Assembly: GCF_900155985.1 (NCBI RefSeq)
Contig: NZ_FTMA01000001.1
Coordinates: forward strand, 682,001 to 746,000
DNA from: Maribacter ulvicola
GTDB lineage: Bacteria > Bacteroidota > Bacteroidia > Flavobacteriales > Flavobacteriaceae
DNA: 64,000 nt
Direction of reading: 5' to 3'
Shown here: piece by piece, positions 60,814 to 64,000 of the stretch
Position numbering within the stretch: position 1 is the stretch's first letter
Layout of the letters: every line of letters starts with the position of its first letter
The notes under the pieces: generated by a model
What the model saw: the letters and a program-made list of their open reading frames with translations, nothing else
Database searches by the model: none
Told to the model about the DNA's origin: nothing
Position numbers and translations under genes: made by a program

Positions 60814-61161
60814 ATGAAAAAAATCTTAATTATAGCTGTAATGGCATTGTCTTTAGGAGCATATGCTCAAGTTGATCCTACCTTTGAAAAAGAGGGTGAT
60901 AAAGTAAAAGCTACTTACTTTCACGCAAATGGAGAAAAGTCTCAAGAAGGGTATTTTTTAAATGAGAAGTTAGAGGGTGAGTGGAAAATGTTTAATGAAA
61001 AAGGGGATAAAATTGCAATGGGTAATTACGAGAATGGTGTTAGAACCGGTAAATGGTTATTCTGGGAAGGCGATGTAAAAAGCGAAGTAAGTTTTGATAA
61101 CAACAGAATTGCAAGTGTTTCTAAAGCAAATGTAAAAGACCCTGTAGTTAGTAATAAATAA
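60814..61161 (+). CDS. Exported MORN-repeat (YwqK-like) protein
   Basis: A 115-residue protein with a signal peptide (about 1-18, ending AYA) and two or three MORN-type beta-hairpins (KATYFHANGEKSQEGYFLNEKLEGEW, KMFNEKGDKIAMGNYENGVRTGKW; each has the YxxGxxxGxW-like pattern). Such small exported proteins are common in Bacteroidota and lie in a family sometimes called YwqK antitoxin, though no toxin is adjacent. A near-promoter (TATCTTTA, 60761-60768) lies about 45 bases upstream. Confidence 0.85.
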   Translation: MKKILIIAVMALSLGAYAQVDPTFEKEGDKVKATYFHANGEKSQEGYFLNEKLEGEWKMFNEKGDKIAMGNYENGVRTGKWLFWEGDVKSEVSFDNNRIASVSKANVKDPVVSNK

Positions 61162-61178
61162 ACTAAATAACTCAAATG

Positions 61179-61212
61179 AAAAGCCCGTATCAATTTTGAT
61201 ACGGGCTTTTTT
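61179..61212. terminator. Strong bidirectional terminator
   Basis: AAAAGCCCGTATCAA pairs perfectly with TTGATACGGGCTTTT around two bases, with T-runs on both strands. It separates the convergent MORN and RND genes. Confidence 0.93.
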
Positions 61213-61234
61213 TATGCAATTCACTTAAAGTATA

Positions 61235-64000
61235 TTATGCTACACTTTCAAGCGATTCGTTTTGATCACTGCTCTTGTTTCCAAAACTACTAAACTTAAC
61301 CTTAATACGATACACGATATTGAAAAGTACCGGTACAATGATCAACGTTAAGAAGGTAGCAACCAACAAACCGAAGATTACAGTCCATGCCAATGGTCCC
61401 CAGAAAACTACGTTGTCACCACCTACATAAATATGGGGGTTAAACTCTGAGAACAATGCAAAGAAATCAATGTTCAATCCTATAGCTAGAGGAATCAAGC
61501 CTAAAACGGTGGTAATAGCAGTTAGGATTACCGGTCGTAATCTTGCTTTACCACCAACGATCATAGAATCTGTTGCATCTTCCATAGTCAACAAATCACT
61601 GTCTTCTATGCCCAGGCGCACTTTTTTACGATCAATCAGAATTTGGGTATAATCTAGCAGTACTACTCCATTATTTACCACAATACCTGCCAATGAAATA
61701 ATACCCATCATGGTCATCATAATTACGAAAGACCATCCGGTAATCATCAATCCTCCAAATACACCAATAAAGCTTAAGAAAATGGCGATCATAATAATCA
61801 AAGGTTTAGAGATACCACCAAATTGAAATATTAAGATAAGCATAATCAATCCTAATCCGGAGAAAAAGGCACCTACTAAGAAAGCCTGTTGTTTTGCCTG
61901 TTCCTCTAACTGACCGGTATAATCAATTTTAACGGTAGCGGGAGTTCCATCAAAACTTTCCATTTCCGTTTGAATTTCGGCAACGATTGCGCCGGCATCG
62001 GTAAAACCAGGTTTTAAGCCAGAGTAGATGGTTACTACTCGTTTACCATCACGGTGTTTAATAGCGCTAAAGCCAGATGTGTTTTTCTCTCTCGCAACAG
62101 CAGAAATCGGAATCTCCTTAATCTGTCCGTTAGAAGGGTCTCTAAAAATGATATTCTGATTGAATAACGCACTCTTGTTGTACCTTAAATCTTCATTAAA
62201 TCTGATGTTGATATCATAATCTTCACCATCTTCTTTGTAAACACCTGCTTTTTCACCAAAAATGGAACGCCTTAACTGGCTACCTACTTGGCCAACCGCA
62301 ACACCTAATTCACCCGCTTTTTCACGATCCACTATGACTTGCATGGCTGGTTTTCCTTTGTTAACATCAATCTTCAATTCTTCAATACCCGCAATATTTT
62401 TGGTATTGATGAAGTTTTTAATGTCCTCTGCAGTATTGATCAACACATCATAATCATTACCTTCAAGTTCAATATTAATAGGGAAACCTGCTGGCGGACC
62501 ATTGGCATCTTTCTCCACGGATATGGCAACACCAGGGTAAATACCTTGCAATGCAGCTTGAACACGAGCCCTTATATCTTCGGTATTTAAACCATTACGA
62601 TATTTATACTCACTAAAGTTTACGGTTACTTTTCCCTTATGTGGCATTTCTGCAGATGAGCCGCCATCTGTTAACGGATTACCGGCACCTTCACCTACAA
62701 CAGATACTGCAGAGGCCATCATAAAGTTTTTACCATCTTTTTGATACTTAGGGTCGTCCATAATGGCATACACCTGATTTTCGACTTCTTTGGTTATCTC
62801 ATTGGTTTTTTCAATAGATGTTCCTTCTGGGTATTCTACATACACATAGATTTCATTTGGTTTGTTATCCGGAAAGAATTCAATTTTAGTTCTTCCGCTG
62901 CCAACAGACATACCAAATAGCATAAATACACCGATCAACATTAAAAATGTAATACCAAAATACCAATATACATTGCTACCCCTTAAAGCGTGCTTTAAAC
63001 GACGCTCATACCAGTTTTCAAAACGAGCCATGGTTTTCTTTTGAAACCTAATAGCTGAACCTTTAATAATATATTTATAAGCCCAAAACATGATTGCAGT
63101 AAGAAACAATACGGAACCTAACCCGCGCATTGCGCCACCAAATATTAAAATTAATGTTCCTAGACTACCTAGAATAACACTCATTCTAATCAATTGTTTT
63201 AGGGTCAATTCTTTTTCATCGGTACTCATGAATTTAGATACTAACATGGAGTTCATGAAAATTGCCACGAATAATGATGATCCCAATACCACAGAAAGTG
63301 TAATAGGGAAATAGATCATAAATTGGCCAAAAATACCAGGCCAAAGTCCTAGTGGAACAAATGCGGCCACTGTTGTAGCAGTAGATATAATAATGGGGTA
63401 GGCAATTTCGCCGATCCCTTTTTTAGCAGCTTCGGTTCTTGACAAACCTTCATCCATTAAACGGTATACGTTTTCAACTACCACAATACCATTATCTACC
63501 AACATACCAAGACCCATAATCATCCCAAAAAGAATCATGGTGTTCAGCGTATAACCAAGCCATGATAGAATTACGAAAGACATGAACATGGACATAGGAA
63601 TTGCAAAGCCAACGAATAAGGCATTTCTAAATCCTAAGAAAAACATTAAAACGGTGACCACTAGGATAATACCAAAGATGATGTTGTTTACCAAATCATC
63701 AACCTGGTTCAATGTACGAGTAGAAGAATCATTGGCAATAGAAATGTTTAAATCTGGCGGAAAATAATCTGCTTTCTCCTTCTTTACCAATGCTTTAATC
63801 TTATCTGCTGCAGAAATTGAATTTCTACCAGCTCTCTTTTTAACATCGAGCATGACTACGTTCTTCCCAAATTCACGAGCATAAGTAGTTTTGTCCTTGG
63901 ACTGAAAGTTAACGGTGGCAATATCTTTTAAGTATACGGCACCGTTCTCAGATTTAACAACAAAATTATTCAGTTCTTTAGGATCCTCTACTTCACCTAG
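61235..64000 (-). CDS. RND efflux transporter permease, 5' end beyond the window
   Basis: An inner-membrane efflux pump protomer. 921 codons are visible, open to the right edge; a first in-frame ATG at 63853 is internal, since coding sequence (VYLKDIATVNFQSKDKT) runs upstream of it. The middle has helix IV (GMIMGLGMLVDNGIVVVENV), where only one Asp of the usual DD pair is kept, and helices near 320-420 and 660-900. Periplasmic porter parts include VGSGRTKIEFFPDN and NFSEYKYRNGLN. It belongs to the HAE1/HME superfamily; substrate unknown. Adaptor and TolC partners, if adjacent, lie outside the window. Confidence 0.92.
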   Translation of the reverse strand, partial: LGEVEDPKELNNFVVKSENGAVYLKDIATVNFQSKDKTTYAREFGKNVVMLDVKKRAGRNSISAADKIKALVKKEKADYFPPDLNISIANDSSTRTLNQVDDLVNNIIFGIILVVTVLMFFLGFRNALFVGFAIPMSMFMSFVILSWLGYTLNTMILFGMIMGLGMLVDNGIVVVENVYRLMDEGLSRTEAAKKGIGEIAYPIIISTATTVAAFVPLGLWPGIFGQFMIYFPITLSVVLGSSLFVAIFMNSMLVSKFMSTDEKELTLKQLIRMSVILGSLGTLILIFGGAMRGLGSVLFLTAIMFWAYKYIIKGSAIRFQKKTMARFENWYERRLKHALRGSNVYWYFGITFLMLIGVFMLFGMSVGSGRTKIEFFPDNKPNEIYVYVEYPEGTSIEKTNEITKEVENQVYAIMDDPKYQKDGKNFMMASAVSVVGEGAGNPLTDGGSSAEMPHKGKVTVNFSEYKYRNGLNTEDIRARVQAALQGIYPGVAISVEKDANGPPAGFPINIELEGNDYDVLINTAEDIKNFINTKNIAGIEELKIDVNKGKPAMQVIVDREKAGELGVAVGQVGSQLRRSIFGEKAGVYKEDGEDYDINIRFNEDLRYNKSALFNQNIIFRDPSNGQIKEIPISAVAREKNTSGFSAIKHRDGKRVVTIYSGLKPGFTDAGAIVAEIQTEMESFDGTPATVKIDYTGQLEEQAKQQAFLVGAFFSGLGLIMLILIFQFGGISKPLIIMIAIFLSFIGVFGGLMITGWSFVIMMTMMGIISLAGIVVNNGVVLLDYTQILIDRKKVRLGIEDSDLLTMEDATDSMIVGGKARLRPVILTAITTVLGLIPLAIGLNIDFFALFSEFNPHIYVGGDNVVFWGPLAWTVIFGLLVATFLTLIIVPVLFNIVYRIKVKFSSFGNKSSDQNESLESVA

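Noticed and set aside
60814-61161. Antitoxin reading of the YwqK-like protein
   Set aside because: It has an export signal and MORN repeats, and no toxin gene is adjacent, so an intracellular antitoxin role is not supported.
1-64000. CRISPR arrays, tRNA or rRNA genes, insertion sequences, prophage
   Set aside because: No regularly spaced repeats, cloverleaf-like CCA ends, transposase, integrase or phage structural genes were seen.

Overview
The window looks like a chromosomal segment of a marine-type Flavobacteriaceae bacterium (phylum Bacteroidota). The evidence is low G+C with AT-rich gaps, almost no Shine-Dalgarno sequences, many TAnnTTTG -7 promoter boxes just upstream of genes, and families typical of flavobacteria (DUF3050, DUF3078, DUF3109, DUF1080, DUF6503-like, gluconate-2-dehydrogenase subunit 3, TPR histidine kinase with LytTR regulator). 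Family assignments were made by eye from translated sequence. No rRNA, tRNA, CRISPR array, prophage or insertion sequence was seen.

Layout. 1-6 kb: two lipoproteins (one cut by the window edge and lacking a normal start), an MscS channel, ferrochelatase with a DUF3050 heme-oxygenase-like protein, and a MATE exporter. 6-10.6 kb: a large BNR/VPS10 beta-propeller protein, a decayed copy of its N-terminus (9639-9883), and a HemJ-like protein. 10.6-14.8 kb: a TolC / MacB-type permease / membrane-fusion operon with no ATPase gene beside it. 15-21 kb: a histidine kinase, enoyl-CoA hydratase, two exported proteins of unknown function and a radical SAM protein, then a 529-base non-coding stretch with repeats and hairpins. 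21-29.7 kb: housekeeping and membrane genes (glycosyltransferase, HD hydrolase, PlsC, bacilliredoxin, TerB-DnaJ, HupE/UreJ, deaminase, CtpA protease, MarC, DUF3109). 29.7-34.4 kb: a TPR sensor kinase/LytTR pair, an unknown protein and a roughly 1 kb gap that holds two small membrane-protein reading frames (55 and 29 codons) on the minus strand, closed by a terminator.

34.4-45.6 kb is the most coherent accessory block. It has a GMC oxidoreductase with a three-cysteine Fe-S motif plus its Tat-type small subunit, three TIM-barrel isomerase-like proteins, a Gfo/Idh/MocA dehydrogenase, a nucleoside-permease-like MFS transporter, a DinB-like protein and two DUF1080 (3-keto-disaccharide hydrolase) lipoproteins. 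I read it as a periplasmic C3-oxidation ('3-keto') route for glycosides, without SusC/SusD or classical glycoside hydrolases.

45.7-64 kb is mostly core: yicC-gmk-nadD, a Pit phosphate transporter with a PhoU-like tail, dgt, DUF3078, dxs, tadA, a cold-shock protein, a CLC protein lacking its gating glutamate, aspS, a MORN-repeat protein and an RND efflux pump cut by the right edge. Five of about eleven convergent gene pairs overlap at their stop codons. Rho-independent terminators separate several of the others.
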